Positions 18,932-28,496 of a stretch of DNA of 64,000 nt are shown here, piece after piece (the first letter of the stretch is position 1; each line of letters starts with the position of its first letter). Source of the DNA: Lachnospiraceae bacterium (GTDB lineage: Bacteria; Bacillota; Clostridia; Lachnospirales; Lachnospiraceae). The translations under genes were made by a program, and so were the position numbers. The DNA is taken from positions 1-64,000 of the forward strand of contig JAFZOS010000027.1 in the NCBI GenBank assembly GCA_017550535.1, given 5' to 3'. The notes below the pieces were generated by a model, which was not told where the DNA came from, did no database searches, and was given only the letters and a program-made list of their open reading frames with translations.

Positions 18932-19794
18932 TGCAGAATGAAGTGGCCCAGGATGTGACAAAGGAACTTACACGGTTCCAGCGATATACAGGTTCTCTGA
19001 TGGATAATGCTCTTAATACCGGTACCAAAGTACTTATCGTCATTATCCTGTTCTTCATCGGCCGCTTTATTATAAACGGCATTAGAAAGCTTGTACGCAA
19101 GTCTCTTGAACGTTCCAAAGTCGATAACGGTAACATAGGCTTCATAGATGCAACTGTAAAGGTGATACTATATTTGCTGCTTATCGGACTGCTTGCTGGA
19201 TACTTTGGCATCGAAACAGCATCTATAGTAGCTTTGCTTGGATCTGCCGGTCTTACCATAGGACTTGCTTTTCAGGGATCATTGTCAAACTTTGCAGGCG
19301 GCATGCTCATTCTGCTTACAAAGCCGTTTCGGATCAATGATTTTATAAAGGTCTCCGGAATTGAGGCCGAGGGTACTGTTGATGAGATCGGGATGTTTTA
19401 TACAAGGCTTAAGACGGTTGACAACCGCTCGATCGTAATACCGAACAGTGTGCTGTCAAACACAACTGTTACCAATCTGACTTTCTATGATGTAAGAAAG
19501 TTAGAAATCATAGTTTCGGTCTCATACGGCAGTGATATAGACAAGGTAAAAAATGTACTTAAGGAATTGCTTGAGGGTGAGAACTACGTAATACGTTCAA
19601 AGGAAATGCAGATATTTGTAAACTCCCTGGCAAGCAGCGGTATCGAAATAGGCATGCGGTTCTATGTCAAAAAGTCCGAGTATTGGACCTCAAGGTGGAA
19701 GTGTCTTGAAAACATAAAAAAGGCTTTTGATGAAAACGGTATCGATATTCCTTTCAACCAGCTCGATGTGCACATTGAAAACCCGGGCTCGTGA
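18931..19794 (+). CDS. mscS: Small-conductance mechanosensitive channel (MscS family)
   Basis: A pressure-relief channel of the cytoplasmic membrane opened by lateral tension. The 287-residue length and layout fit E. coli MscS: three hydrophobic helices (about 29-50, 72-90 and 95-125), a glycine/alanine-rich pore helix in ALLGSAGLTIGLAFQGSLSNFAGGMLIL, then the beta domain with PFRINDFIKVSG, DEIGMFYTRL and the conserved IPNSVLSN. The ATG overlaps the glgB stop, so the two are probably translationally coupled; glycogen metabolism and osmotic protection need not be linked functionally. Confidence 0.94.
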   Translation: MQNEVAQDVTKELTRFQRYTGSLMDNALNTGTKVLIVIILFFIGRFIINGIRKLVRKSLERSKVDNGNIGFIDATVKVILYLLLIGLLAGYFGIETASIVALLGSAGLTIGLAFQGSLSNFAGGMLILLTKPFRINDFIKVSGIEAEGTVDEIGMFYTRLKTVDNRSIVIPNSVLSNTTVTNLTFYDVRKLEIIVSVSYGSDIDKVKNVLKELLEGENYVIRSKEMQIFVNSLASSGIEIGMRFYVKKSEYWTSRWKCLENIKKAFDENGIDIPFNQLDVHIENPGS

Positions 19795-19817
19795 GGTCTT
19801 AAGTAAACCCCTTGAGT

Positions 19818-19846
19818 TTGCGAAAAACGGGAATCTGTGATATCAT
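19818..19846 (+). promoter_or_regulatory. Sigma-A-type promoter upstream of uppP
   Basis: TTGCGA (19818-19823), 17-base spacer, TATCAT (19841-19846), with TG one base before the -10 hexamer. It predicts a leader of about 50 bases before uppP. A perfect TTGACA further down (19868) has no -10 at a usable distance. Confidence 0.5.
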
Positions 19847-19905
19847 TAGCAGGCCTTATGTATAGTATTGACAAGATAAACGCAGTATAAGCGGGAGGTT
19901 TTTAT

Positions 19906-20784
19906 ATGTCTTCTTTTCAAGCAGTGATAATGGGTATCGTCCAGGGGCTGACAGAGTTTCTTCCGGTCAGCAGTTCGGGACATCTCGCCGTGATAAAAGG
20001 GCTTTTCGGTGTTGAAACCGACGGTGGAGTACTGTTCGAAGTACTTCTGCACGTAGCAACGCTTGCTGCAGTGTTTGCGGTCTACTATAAAGATGTCATA
20101 AAGATACTCGTTGATTTCGGGGGAATATGCAGGGATGCTTCCGTTAATACGGTAAGGTTTTTTAAGAATATCTCAGCAATAAACCGTCAGGAATACCTTC
20201 CGATCTGCACAACTCCGCATAGAAAGTTTGTTGTAATGCTAATAATATCAACAATACCGACAGGTATTATGGGAATACTTCTTAACGATGTGGTCGAAGT
20301 AGTTTCGGGAAATCTGCTGGTTGTCGGTTTGTGTCTTATCGGCACCGGTGGGATCCTTTTTGTATCGGATCTTATTGAGAACGGAAACAAGAAGCAGAAA
20401 GAAGCTCATTTCGGAGATGCACTCATAGCCGGTATAAGTCAGGGGTTTGCGGTACTTCCGGGAATTTCCCGCTCGGGTACAACGATAACAGCCTGTCTTT
20501 TATGCGGATTTGACAGGAGGTTTGCGGTCAAGTATTCATTTATTATGTCAATGCCTGCGATTCTCGGAGCGCTTATAGTTGAGCTTATTAAGCTTCCGGG
20601 TTCAGGCGGTGGCACATCAGCACCCGCGGGAGCCTGCGTGATAGCCATGATACTGGCTGCGGTAATAGGATACTTTGCACTCAAACTGGTCAATGCACTT
20701 GCTGTAAATCGTAAGTTCAAACCGTTTTGGATATATTGTCTTATAGTAGGTGCCATATCGATAATCGTATTCCTTGTAAAGTAA
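19906..20784 (+). CDS. uppP: Undecaprenyl-diphosphatase (BacA type)
   Basis: Dephosphorylates undecaprenyl diphosphate at the membrane to recycle the lipid carrier of cell-wall synthesis; overproduction is known to confer bacitracin tolerance in other bacteria. Both family signatures are present: [18 protein letters not shown] (Glu17, Ser22-24, His26) and [14 protein letters not shown]. The protein is 292 residues with about eight hydrophobic segments, slightly longer than the usual 265-280 because of a loop near residues 70-100. GGGAGG lies about eight bases before the ATG. ftsK/spoIIIE follows 25 bases downstream. Confidence 0.96.
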   Translation: MSSFQAVIMGIVQGLTEFLPVSSSGHLAVIKGLFGVETDGGVLFEVLLHVATLAAVFAVYYKDVIKILVDFGGICRDASVNTVRFFKNISAINRQEYLPICTTPHRKFVVMLIISTIPTGIMGILLNDVVEVVSGNLLVVGLCLIGTGGILFVSDLIENGNKKQKEAHFGDALIAGISQGFAVLPGISRSGTTITACLLCGFDRRFAVKYSFIMSMPAILGALIVELIKLPGSGGGTSAPAGACVIAMILAAVIGYFALKLVNALAVNRKFKPFWIYCLIVGAISIIVFLVK

Positions 20785-20809
20785 TATAAGGGGAAATACA
20801 GGGGGAATA

Positions 20810-23512
20810 ATGGCAAGGGGAGCAACGCCAAACAGGAAAAAAACAAGGGGAAAAGCATCGGGGAACAGCCGTAACCGGCGAAAAGCGCAGGCATCGGAGG
20901 GATTATTGAATGAGATCGTACTCATTGCAGTGATCGCTTTTTCTGTGCTGCTGTTAATGAGCAGCCTGGGTTTTGCTGGAAATCTCGGCGAATTTATAAG
21001 CGGGATTTTGTATGGGGTGTTTGGCATTGTATCATTTGTCGTACCCTTTTCGATCGTTATCTTCACGGTGTTCTATATTAAGGATAAAGGAAACTCGGTA
21101 TCAGCCGTCAAAATATGGGCCGGTATCCTTATTTTATTGGCTCTTTGTGCTTTCGCACAGCTTTTTCAGTTTCCGCATGAGGAAAGTGTTTCATCGTTTG
21201 ACGAATACTACGTAAAAAGCCAGGGCCTTAAAAAGGGCGGCGGAATAATAGGCGGTTTCATAAGCAGCATGCTCGATAAGGGACTCGGACGTGCAGGCAC
21301 ATATATAGTACTGACTGTTCTTGTCCTTATAGCGGGAATACTTATAACAGAAAAATCATTTCTATCGGGAGTAAAACGCGGCGGGCGCACGCTTATCGAT
21401 AACGCAAGGAATGATATTAACAGGGCTAAAGTAAGGCATGAAGAAGAAAGGCCGATACGAGAGGAAAACAAGCGCCTTCGGATCGAGGAACAGAAGCTCC
21501 GCAGGCAGAAGGAAGAAGAAGTAAGAAGGCAGAAAGTAAAAGAACGTGATGAGCGCTTACGGCAGCGTGATCTTGAGCGTCTTAAAAGAAGACAGGAAGA
21601 CGAACGGATCCGCGAAGAAAACTTAAGAAAGAAAAAAGAAGGCAGTTTAAGGGTTGACCGGAAAATAAGCGGCGTGATGCTCGACCCAAAGCTCACACCG
21701 GTTGAAGAAAAGGCGATAATAAATGATGACATACATGAATTATCATACAATACGTCACCGAATGGAAATGATCCGTTTGTAAAACCCGCGCCATATAATG
21801 ATGAAGATATATACGAAATAAGGCCGGATAATACCATAAATGAACACCGGCTCAAATATGAGAATGCAAGGTCTGAGCATACAATATATGTCGAAGCCGA
21901 TCGCATAGCCGATACCGTCGAGGATGAGTATGTTAAACCTGCGGTTATCGTAAAGGAAGCACGTTATGAACACGAGGTAAAAAAGGCCCCTGTAAAACCC
22001 GCACAGACACGTCGCGTAAGGAACAGTGAATTTAAGTTTCCGCCGATAAACCTTCTCAAAAAAGGCAGCAGCGGTTCACGAGGGGATTCAAAAAGTGTTC
22101 TTGACAGAAAGGCCGAGCAGTTAAAGGAAACCCTCAGGGAATTCGGGGTTTCAGTTACGATGACGGGTTATACCCAGGGTCCTGCGATCACTAGGTTTGA
22201 AATGAAACCGGATATAGGAGTCAAGGTCAGTAAAGTTCTGGGACTCAGTGATGACATAATGCTGAGCATGGCGGCAAAAAACGTAAGGATCGAGGCTCCG
22301 ATCCCCGGTAAATCGCTTATCGGTATTGAACTGCCTAACGAAGAAAATACAGCCGTGATGCTTCGTGACCTTATTGAGAGCCAGGAATTTAAAAAGTCAG
22401 AAAGCAGGCTGAGTTTTGCGGTCGGAAAAGGCTTGAGCGGTGAGACCGTAGTGGCCGATATTGGTAAAATGCCGCATATGCTCATAGCAGGAGCAACCGG
22501 ATCTGGGAAATCTGTATGTATTAATACGCTTATAATGAGCATACTTTATAAGGCAAGGCCTGATGAAGTCAAGCTTATAATGATCGATCCCAAGGTTGTT
22601 GAGCTTAGTGTTTATAACGGTATTCCTCACCTTATGATACCGGTAGTGACTGATCCCAAGCAGGCAGCTGAAGCCTTAAAATGGGGCGTCGCCGAAATGG
22701 ATGACCGGTACAACAGGTTTGCTGAGTTTTCAGTACGTGATCTGAACGGCTATAACCGTAAAGTACAGTCGATGACTGATGTACCCGAAGGTGACAGATA
22801 CAAGGTCCTGCCAAGGATAGTAATAATAGTGGATGAGCTTGCAGATCTTATGATGGTGGCATCCAAGGAAGTGGAAGAATCAATCTGCCGTATTGCTCAG
22901 AAAGCCCGTGCGGCTGGAATACATCTGGTAATAGCCACACAACGGCCTTCTGTGGATGTTGTTACCGGACTTATTAAGGCAAATATGCCGAGCCGTATAG
23001 CATTCAGTGTCTCAAGCGGTGTTGACTCCCGTACCATACTTGATATGGTGGGGGCCGAAAAGCTATTGGGTAAGGGTGATATGCTGTTTTATCCACAGGG
23101 CTATACCAAGCCTGCAAGGGTACAGGGTGCCTTTGTTTCCGATCAGGAAGTTAACAATGTAGTGGATTTTCTTAAGGATCACAGCGGCCAGGAAGGATAT
23201 GACGAAGAGATAGCAGAGAAGATCAAGAATGCTTCGGTATCATCCGGTCAGGCATCGGACAATTCGTTTAATTCATCTTCGGGCAACGGAAGGGATGAAC
23301 TGTTTGTCGAAGCGGCAAAGGCAATAATAGATAAAAACAAAGCATCTATAGGAATGCTTCAGCGGCTGTTCAAAATTGGTTTTAACAGGGCAGCCAGGAT
23401 AATGGATCAGCTTGCGGAAGCAGGCGTTGTTGGCGAAGAAGAAGGCACCAAGCCGCGGAAGGTGCTTATGAGCATGGAGCAGTTGGAAGCATATATTGAG
23501 GAATATATATAA
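20810..23512 (+). CDS. ftsK: FtsK/SpoIIIE family DNA translocase
   Basis: A membrane-tethered hexameric DNA pump that clears chromosomes from the division or sporulation septum. Residues 33-180 contain four hydrophobic segments. Residues about 200-280 are an extremely Arg/Glu/Lys-rich helix (coiled-coil linker), longer and more charged than in B. subtilis SpoIIIE. The motor follows: Walker [10 protein letters not shown] at about 561-569, Walker [13 protein letters not shown], and [24 protein letters not shown]. The last 70 residues are the gamma winged-helix ([24 protein letters not shown]), which reads polar DNA motifs. Total 900 residues. SpoIIIE and vegetative SftA/FtsK roles cannot be separated by sequence alone. 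Confidence 0.94.
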   Translation: MARGATPNRKKTRGKASGNSRNRRKAQASEGLLNEIVLIAVIAFSVLLLMSSLGFAGNLGEFISGILYGVFGIVSFVVPFSIVIFTVFYIKDKGNSVSAVKIWAGILILLALCAFAQLFQFPHEESVSSFDEYYVKSQGLKKGGGIIGGFISSMLDKGLGRAGTYIVLTVLVLIAGILITEKSFLSGVKRGGRTLIDNARNDINRAKVRHEEERPIREENKRLRIEEQKLRRQKEEEVRRQKVKERDERLRQRDLERLKRRQEDERIREENLRKKKEGSLRVDRKISGVMLDPKLTPVEEKAIINDDIHELSYNTSPNGNDPFVKPAPYNDEDIYEIRPDNTINEHRLKYENARSEHTIYVEADRIADTVEDEYVKPAVIVKEARYEHEVKKAPVKPAQTRRVRNSEFKFPPINLLKKGSSGSRGDSKSVLDRKAEQLKETLREFGVSVTMTGYTQGPAITRFEMKPDIGVKVSKVLGLSDDIMLSMAAKNVRIEAPIPGKSLIGIELPNEENTAVMLRDLIESQEFKKSESRLSFAVGKGLSGETVVADIGKMPHMLIAGATGSGKSVCINTLIMSILYKARPDEVKLIMIDPKVVELSVYNGIPHLMIPVVTDPKQAAEALKWGVAEMDDRYNRFAEFSVRDLNGYNRKVQSMTDVPEGDRYKVLPRIVIIVDELADLMMVASKEVEESICRIAQKARAAGIHLVIATQRPSVDVVTGLIKANMPSRIAFSVSSGVDSRTILDMVGAEKLLGKGDMLFYPQGYTKPARVQGAFVSDQEVNNVVDFLKDHSGQEGYDEEIAEKIKNASVSSGQASDNSFNSSSGNGRDELFVEAAKAIIDKNKASIGMLQRLFKIGFNRAARIMDQLAEAGVVGEEEGTKPRKVLMSMEQLEAYIEEYI

Positions 23513-23533
23513 CTTTACGTAAAAGGAGATCAA

Positions 23534-25204
23534 ATGAAATCAGATATCCAGATAGCCCAGGAGGCTGAACTTCTTCCGATAAAAGATGTGGCAAAGAAGC
23601 TTGGTATCAGCGAAGATGACCTTGAACTGTATGGTAAGTATAAAGCCAAGCTCAGTGATGCTTATCTTGAAAAGATAAAATCCAATAAGGATGGTAAGCT
23701 CATACTGGTGACGGCTATAAATCCCACCCCGGCAGGAGAAGGGAAAACAACAACAAGCATCGGGCTTGCGCAGGCATTTGCAAAACTTGATAAAAAAGCA
23801 ATATTGGCACTGAGGGAACCCTCACTCGGGCCCTGCTTCGGTATAAAAGGCGGAGCTGCAGGCGGCGGATATTCACAGGTGGTACCTATGGAGGAATTAA
23901 ACCTTCATTTTACCGGCGATTTTCATGCAGTAACCGCGGCCAATAACCTTCTTGCGGCAATGCTTGACAATCATATTCACCAGGGCAATGAGAAAAGGAT
24001 CGATACACGCTGCGTTGTATGGAAAAGATGCGTCGATATCAATGACAGGGCGCTTCGTAATATAGTTGTGGGCCTTGGTGAAAAAACTGACGGATTTGTA
24101 CGTGAGGATCATTTTGTAATAACTGTAGCTTCGGAGATCATGGCTGTTTTATGCCTGGCATCGGATCTTAAAGATCTTAAAAAGAGGCTCGAACGTATTG
24201 TAGTTGCATATGATCTTGACGGTAATCCCGTTACGGCAAAAGATATTAAGGCAGTCGGTGCAATGGCTGCGCTGCTTAAAGATGCCATAAAACCCAACCT
24301 TATCCAGACACTTGAACATACCCCGGCACTTGTTCATGGAGGTCCGTTTGCAAATATCGCCCACGGATGCAACTCTGTTATAGCAACGAAGGCAGCACTT
24401 AAGATGGCTGATTATGTTATTACGGAAGCAGGATTCGGAGCGGATCTTGGCGCCGAGAAGTTCTTCGACATAAAATGCAGGGCCGCATCTCTTAAACCGG
24501 ATGCCGCAGTTCTTGTTGCTACCGTAAGGGCACTTAAATATAACGGAGGTGTCAAAAAGGAAGACCTTGGTAATGAGGATCTTGAGGCTCTCAAAAAAGG
24601 CATAGTAAACCTTGAAAAACATATTGAAAACATCAGGCTTTACGGAGTTCCTGTAGTTGTGACCCTTAATGAGTTTTCAACAGATACGAAAGCGGAACTT
24701 GATTATGTAAAGGAATTCTGCTCAAAAATGGGATGTGAATTTGCCCTTTCACGTGTTTGGGAGTTGGGCGGTGAAGGAGGAAAGGAGCTTGCGCTCAAGG
24801 TAATTGATACAGTAAATTCGTCTAAGGCCGACTTTAAACCGCTTTATGATACGGATCTGCCAATAAAGGAAAAAATAGAATCAATAGCTTTGAACATATA
24901 CGGGGCAAAGGGAGTTGTATATTCTTCAAAGGCATTAAAACAGCTTTCAGACCTTGAAAGGCTGGGATACGGCAATCTGCCTGTATGTATCGCCAAAACA
25001 CAGTACTCACTTTCCGATGATCAGACTCTTCTCGGCAGGCCCGAAGGTTTTGAGATAAACGTCAGGGAAATGTATGTATCCGCAGGCGCGGGATTTATTG
25101 TCGCAGTTACGGGAAATATCATGACAATGCCCGGATTATCCAAAAACCCGGCCGCTTATAATATCGATGTGGATGATAAAGGAAGGATAACCGGTTTATT
25201 CTAG
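23534..25204 (+). CDS. fhs: Formate--tetrahydrofolate ligase
   Basis: Makes 10-formyl-THF from formate, THF and ATP, feeding purine synthesis or the methyl branch of acetogenesis. Signatures: [19 protein letters not shown] (phosphate loop), [24 protein letters not shown], and HLTGDFH-type [15 protein letters not shown]. 556 residues is the standard length. AAAGGAG precedes the ATG. folD follows 11 bases later, so formate activation and the methylene/methenyl steps are co-expressed. There is no other Wood-Ljungdahl gene in the window, so acetogenesis cannot be concluded. Confidence 0.97.
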   Translation: MKSDIQIAQEAELLPIKDVAKKLGISEDDLELYGKYKAKLSDAYLEKIKSNKDGKLILVTAINPTPAGEGKTTTSIGLAQAFAKLDKKAILALREPSLGPCFGIKGGAAGGGYSQVVPMEELNLHFTGDFHAVTAANNLLAAMLDNHIHQGNEKRIDTRCVVWKRCVDINDRALRNIVVGLGEKTDGFVREDHFVITVASEIMAVLCLASDLKDLKKRLERIVVAYDLDGNPVTAKDIKAVGAMAALLKDAIKPNLIQTLEHTPALVHGGPFANIAHGCNSVIATKAALKMADYVITEAGFGADLGAEKFFDIKCRAASLKPDAAVLVATVRALKYNGGVKKEDLGNEDLEALKKGIVNLEKHIENIRLYGVPVVVTLNEFSTDTKAELDYVKEFCSKMGCEFALSRVWELGGEGGKELALKVIDTVNSSKADFKPLYDTDLPIKEKIESIALNIYGAKGVVYSSKALKQLSDLERLGYGNLPVCIAKTQYSLSDDQTLLGRPEGFEINVREMYVSAGAGFIVAVTGNIMTMPGLSKNPAAYNIDVDDKGRITGLF

Positions 25205-25215
25205 GAGGATATCAG

Positions 25216-26049
25216 ATGGCAAGGATAATCGACGGAAAAGCTATTTCTCAAAAGATAAAAGATGAATTAAAAGAGGAAGTGGCAAGAAAAAAGTCAGAAG
25301 GTAAAAATGCCTGTCTTGCCGTTATCCAGGTGGGCAATGATCCTGCGTCGACAGTATATGTGGGAAATAAGAAGAAAGCCTGTGCATATATAGGCATTGA
25401 TTCAAAGAGTTATGAACTTCCCGAGGAAACAACGCAGGATGAGCTTCTTAACCTTATAGACAAACTTAATGACGATCCCAAGATCACAGGTATACTTGTT
25501 CAGCTTCCGGTACCTGAGCACATTGATGAGGATACGATTATAAGGAGGATATCTCCGCTTAAGGATGTGGACGGTTTCCACCCTATGTCCGTCGGGGCGC
25601 TGTGCATAGGAGAGAAGGGATTTGTTAGCTGCACACCTGCAGGTATAATAAAACTTCTTAAATATTCTGATATAGATATTGAAGGAAAAGAATGTGTTGT
25701 GATCGGTCGCAGCAATATCGTAGGAAAACCCATGTCATTACTTTTGCTTCGTGAAAACGGCACCGTAACTATATGCCATTCGAGAACCCGGAACTTAAAA
25801 GATGTATGCAAACGCGCAGACATACTGGTTGTTGCCATAGGTAAGCCCGGGATGATAAATGATGAATATATAAAGGAAGGCGCGGTTGTAATAGATGTCG
25901 GCATACACAGGAAGGCCGACGGCAAGCTTTGCGGAGATGTTGATTTTGAAAGCGTCGAGCCAAAATGCAGTGCCATAACTCCGGTACCGGGCGGTGTCGG
26001 TCCAATGACCATAGCAATGCTTATGTACAATGTAGTAAGCGCAATGTAA
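25216..26049 (+). CDS. folD: Bifunctional methylene-THF dehydrogenase / methenyl-THF cyclohydrolase
   Basis: Interconverts 5,10-methylene-, methenyl- and 10-formyl-THF using NAD(P). Recognisable parts: VGNDPASTVYVGNKKKAC (with the catalytic Tyr and Lys), GILVQLPVPEHI, KDVDGFHPMSVG, VVIGRSNIVGKPMSLLL in the dinucleotide fold, and PVPGGVGPMTIAML near the end. 277 residues, normal. GGAGG lies just before the ATG. Partner of fhs in the same transcript. Confidence 0.97.
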   Translation: MARIIDGKAISQKIKDELKEEVARKKSEGKNACLAVIQVGNDPASTVYVGNKKKACAYIGIDSKSYELPEETTQDELLNLIDKLNDDPKITGILVQLPVPEHIDEDTIIRRISPLKDVDGFHPMSVGALCIGEKGFVSCTPAGIIKLLKYSDIDIEGKECVVIGRSNIVGKPMSLLLLRENGTVTICHSRTRNLKDVCKRADILVVAIGKPGMINDEYIKEGAVVIDVGIHRKADGKLCGDVDFESVEPKCSAITPVPGGVGPMTIAMLMYNVVSAM

Positions 26050-26078
26050 TGCAAAGTCTTTATTTGTAAGGAAAATAT

Positions 26079-27521
26079 ATGATTTGTCCTAAGTGCGGAT
26101 CCGAGATCAAGGAAGGCTTTCTGTACTGCTCAAAGTGTGGGGAAGAGATCAATATGGTCCCCGATTTTGAAGTTGAACTGGAAGTTGGCATTGAACAGAC
26201 CATCTCGGAAGTTGCGGAGATAATTGCCGATTCAGTTGAAGAGGTGGCAGCGGAAGGGGCTGTGACTAAAGAAATCCCCTTGGTCGATGCAGATTTCGAA
26301 CCTGTCAATGAAGAGGCTGCAAAAGTAAATAAGGTAGACCGAAAAAACATCGGACCGGGATTATTGATAGCTTCGGCTCTTATTCTTGGTCTGCTTTTTG
26401 TGTTCGGCGTATATAAACTGGTCAGGGAAATAGACAATTATTATTCCTTTGATTTTCAATATGCGAAAGCGCAGGAAGAATTCGATTTGGGAGACTATGA
26501 AACTTCCATAAAAACTGCAAGGCATGTGATATCGCTTAATAAAAGCGAAAAGGGCCCGCGTTCAATGCTGGCAGATGCATATATAAAACTTGAAAAATAT
26601 GATGAAGCCATAGCGGTGCTCAATGATCTGTTAAATGATGCGCCTGATGACATATCCATATATGAGCGGCTGCTGCTGTGCTATGAAACAGAGGGAGATA
26701 CCGATTCAATATTAAGGCTGTCGGAGATGAACACAAATCCCGATGTGAAGGGAATGTTTGGCGAATATTCCTCAAGCGCTCCGCAGTTTGGCCTTGAACC
26801 CGGGGTTTATTATGAACCGCAGCAGCTTGAGCTTATCCACGATGGAAATGGCACAATACATTACACAACCGACGGAAGCGATCCGACAGCGGATTCTGCA
26901 AAATATGTTTCGCCGATACCTTTAGAAGAAGGCGAAACCACGATTAAGGCAGTATATGTAAATGAAAAAGGGGTAGTAAGTGAAACCGTAAGCAATACAT
27001 ACACGGTTGAGATCATAAGAGTCGCATTGCCAAGGCTTATCACTCAGCCCGGTGACTATTCAATGCCGCAGCTTATAAAAGTTGAGGATCCGATCGAAGG
27101 AGTGATCCATTATACAACCGACGGAAGCGATCCGGATGCGGATTCCGATGAATATGTTCCGCCAATCCTTATGCCTCTCGGAAAAAGTGAATACCGCTTT
27201 GTGACAATAAATGCAAAGGGTGTATCAAGCGAAGTTGTCAGCGCGGAATACAACCTTAAAATAAGCGGTATGATAGACGTATCATATGCCCAGTCAGCAG
27301 TACAGCTTATGCTTGTGACTCTGGGGCATCCCGTTATGGATCATGAATTCAGGGCTAAATACGGATATTCACATGATGGCAGGAGCTTCTATGTAATAGA
27401 GGAATATGCCGGAGGAAAGAAACAGAGCACTACATATGCCGTGGATTCACAGACGGGTGAAGTGTTCACACTGACAAGGAATGAAAAAAAGGGCGATTAT
27501 GATTTCGGTATGGTAATGTAA
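26079..27521 (+). CDS. Zinc-ribbon / transmembrane / TPR / chitobiase-type repeat protein
   Basis: A 480-residue modular protein of unknown function. In order: an N-terminal zinc ribbon (CPKCGSEI...CSKCGEEI, residues 3-24), an acidic stretch, one membrane helix (about 91-112), a TPR-like helical array (about 122-215), and two beta-sandwich repeats of the chitobiase/beta-hexosaminidase C-terminal type, each with HYTTDGSDPxADSxxYVxPI (starting near residues 261 and 344). The last 85 residues form a small domain containing YAVDSQTGEVF, reminiscent of PepSY-like folds. The order predicts a cytoplasmic zinc ribbon and external TPR and beta domains. It sits 29 bases after folD but shows no metabolic link to it. 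Cell-surface sensing or scaffold functions are only guesses. Confidence 0.75.
   Translation: MICPKCGSEIKEGFLYCSKCGEEINMVPDFEVELEVGIEQTISEVAEIIADSVEEVAAEGAVTKEIPLVDADFEPVNEEAAKVNKVDRKNIGPGLLIASALILGLLFVFGVYKLVREIDNYYSFDFQYAKAQEEFDLGDYETSIKTARHVISLNKSEKGPRSMLADAYIKLEKYDEAIAVLNDLLNDAPDDISIYERLLLCYETEGDTDSILRLSEMNTNPDVKGMFGEYSSSAPQFGLEPGVYYEPQQLELIHDGNGTIHYTTDGSDPTADSAKYVSPIPLEEGETTIKAVYVNEKGVVSETVSNTYTVEIIRVALPRLITQPGDYSMPQLIKVEDPIEGVIHYTTDGSDPDADSDEYVPPILMPLGKSEYRFVTINAKGVSSEVVSAEYNLKISGMIDVSYAQSAVQLMLVTLGHPVMDHEFRAKYGYSHDGRSFYVIEEYAGGKKQSTTYAVDSQTGEVFTLTRNEKKGDYDFGMVM
26859..27170 (+). repeat. Pair of near-identical intragenic repeats (83-codon period)
   Basis: The segments from 26859 and from 27108 both read CAT-TA(C/T)ACAACCGACGGAAGCGATCCG and remain similar for about 60 bases. 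The 249-base offset keeps the reading frame and matches the two chitobiase-type protein repeats. The near-identity at codon level, including silent positions, suggests recent duplication or gene conversion. Confidence 0.7.
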
Positions 27522-27528
27522 AAACCGA

Positions 27529-27557
27529 TTGCATTTTCATACCTGAAAATATATAGT
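27529..27557 (+). promoter_or_regulatory. Sigma-A-type promoter for nfnAB
   Basis: TTGCAT (27529-27534), 17-base spacer, TATAGT (27552-27557), directly after the stop of the preceding gene. Transcription would start about 30 bases before the nfnA ATG and leave the GGAGGAG site in the leader. Confidence 0.6.
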
Positions 27558-27594
27558 GTTAAAGGATGATCAAAATATTTGGAGGAGTTTATCT

Positions 27595-28473
27595 ATGTAT
27601 GAAATATTAAAGGCCGAAATGCTGGCCGAGAACATCTGGCTGATGGATGTAAAAGCGCCAAGGGTTGCAGGTTCATGTATGCCCGGGCAGTTCGTTATCA
27701 TTAAGATAGATGAAAAGGGAGAAAGGGTTCCCCTTACGATATGTGATTATGACAGGAATGCCGGCACAGTAACAATTGTTTTCCAGTCTGTAGGAGCATC
27801 AACGGCACGTATGTCAAAGCTAAAAAAAGGAGATGCTTTCAGGGATTTTGTAGGGCCTTTGGGACAACCGTCCGAGCTTTGCAAAGAGTCGATCAATGAA
27901 CTGAAAAACAAAAAGATCCTGTTTGTTGCCGGCGGTGTGGGAACAGCCCCTGTTTATCCTCAGGTCAAATGGCTTAAAGAAAACGGAATTAATGCTGATG
28001 TTATCGTTGGAGCCAAGACGCAGAGTCTCCTTATTCTTGAAGACGAGATGAAGGCTGTTGCCGGGAACCTTTATATAACTACCGATGACGGTTCATATAT
28101 GAGAAAGGGAATGGTTACTGAAGTCATAAAAGATCTTGTTCAAAATGAAGGCCATAAATATGACGTATGTATTGCCATAGGGCCCATGATAATGATGAAA
28201 TTTGTGTGTCTGCTGACCAAAGAACTTGGGCTTCCGACGGTCGTAAGCCTGAATCCCATAATGGTTGACGGTACAGGTATGTGCGGTGCCTGCCGTGTAA
28301 CAGTTGACGGCGTGGTTAAGTTTGCCTGTGTTGACGGGCCGGAGTTTGACGGTCATAAAGTTGATTTTGATCAGGCTATGAAACGTCAGCAGCTGTATAA
28401 GACGGAGGAAGGGCGAGCTTATCTTAAGAAAACGGAAGGCGATACCCATAAGGGCAACTGCTCAAATGCTTAA
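27595..28473 (+). CDS. nfnA: NfnA-like FAD/[2Fe-2S] subunit of ferredoxin:NADP oxidoreductase
   Basis: Small subunit of the electron-bifurcating NADH-dependent reduced-ferredoxin:NADP oxidoreductase, of the family of ferredoxin-NADP reductase/DHODH electron-transfer subunits. FAD- and NAD-binding parts are seen in RVPLTICDYD and FVAGGVGTAPVYPQ. The C-terminal cluster site has Asp225, Cys230, Cys233 and Cys245 (VDGTGMCGACRV...FACVDGPEF); one Asp plus three Cys is the arrangement known for Nfn. I start at ATG 27595 after GGAGGAG; an upstream in-frame GTG at 27556 has no SD. Length 292. The large subunit follows 23 bases later. Older annotation would call it sulfide dehydrogenase or glutamate synthase-associated reductase. 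Confidence 0.88.
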   Translation: MYEILKAEMLAENIWLMDVKAPRVAGSCMPGQFVIIKIDEKGERVPLTICDYDRNAGTVTIVFQSVGASTARMSKLKKGDAFRDFVGPLGQPSELCKESINELKNKKILFVAGGVGTAPVYPQVKWLKENGINADVIVGAKTQSLLILEDEMKAVAGNLYITTDDGSYMRKGMVTEVIKDLVQNEGHKYDVCIAIGPMIMMKFVCLLTKELGLPTVVSLNPIMVDGTGMCGACRVTVDGVVKFACVDGPEFDGHKVDFDQAMKRQQLYKTEEGRAYLKKTEGDTHKGNCSNA

Positions 28474-28496
28474 TTCAGGAAGGATGGTTTAACATA

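Noticed and set aside
19868..19891. Perfect TTGACA followed by TATAAG upstream of uppP
   Set aside because: The spacer is only 12 bases, too short for a sigma-A promoter; the pair at 19818-19846 is better spaced.
21208..21906. Long open frame on the minus strand inside ftsK (232 codons)
   Set aside because: It is the mirror of the Arg/Glu-rich linker codons, Ser/Arg-rich without domain features, and the plus-strand gene is certain.
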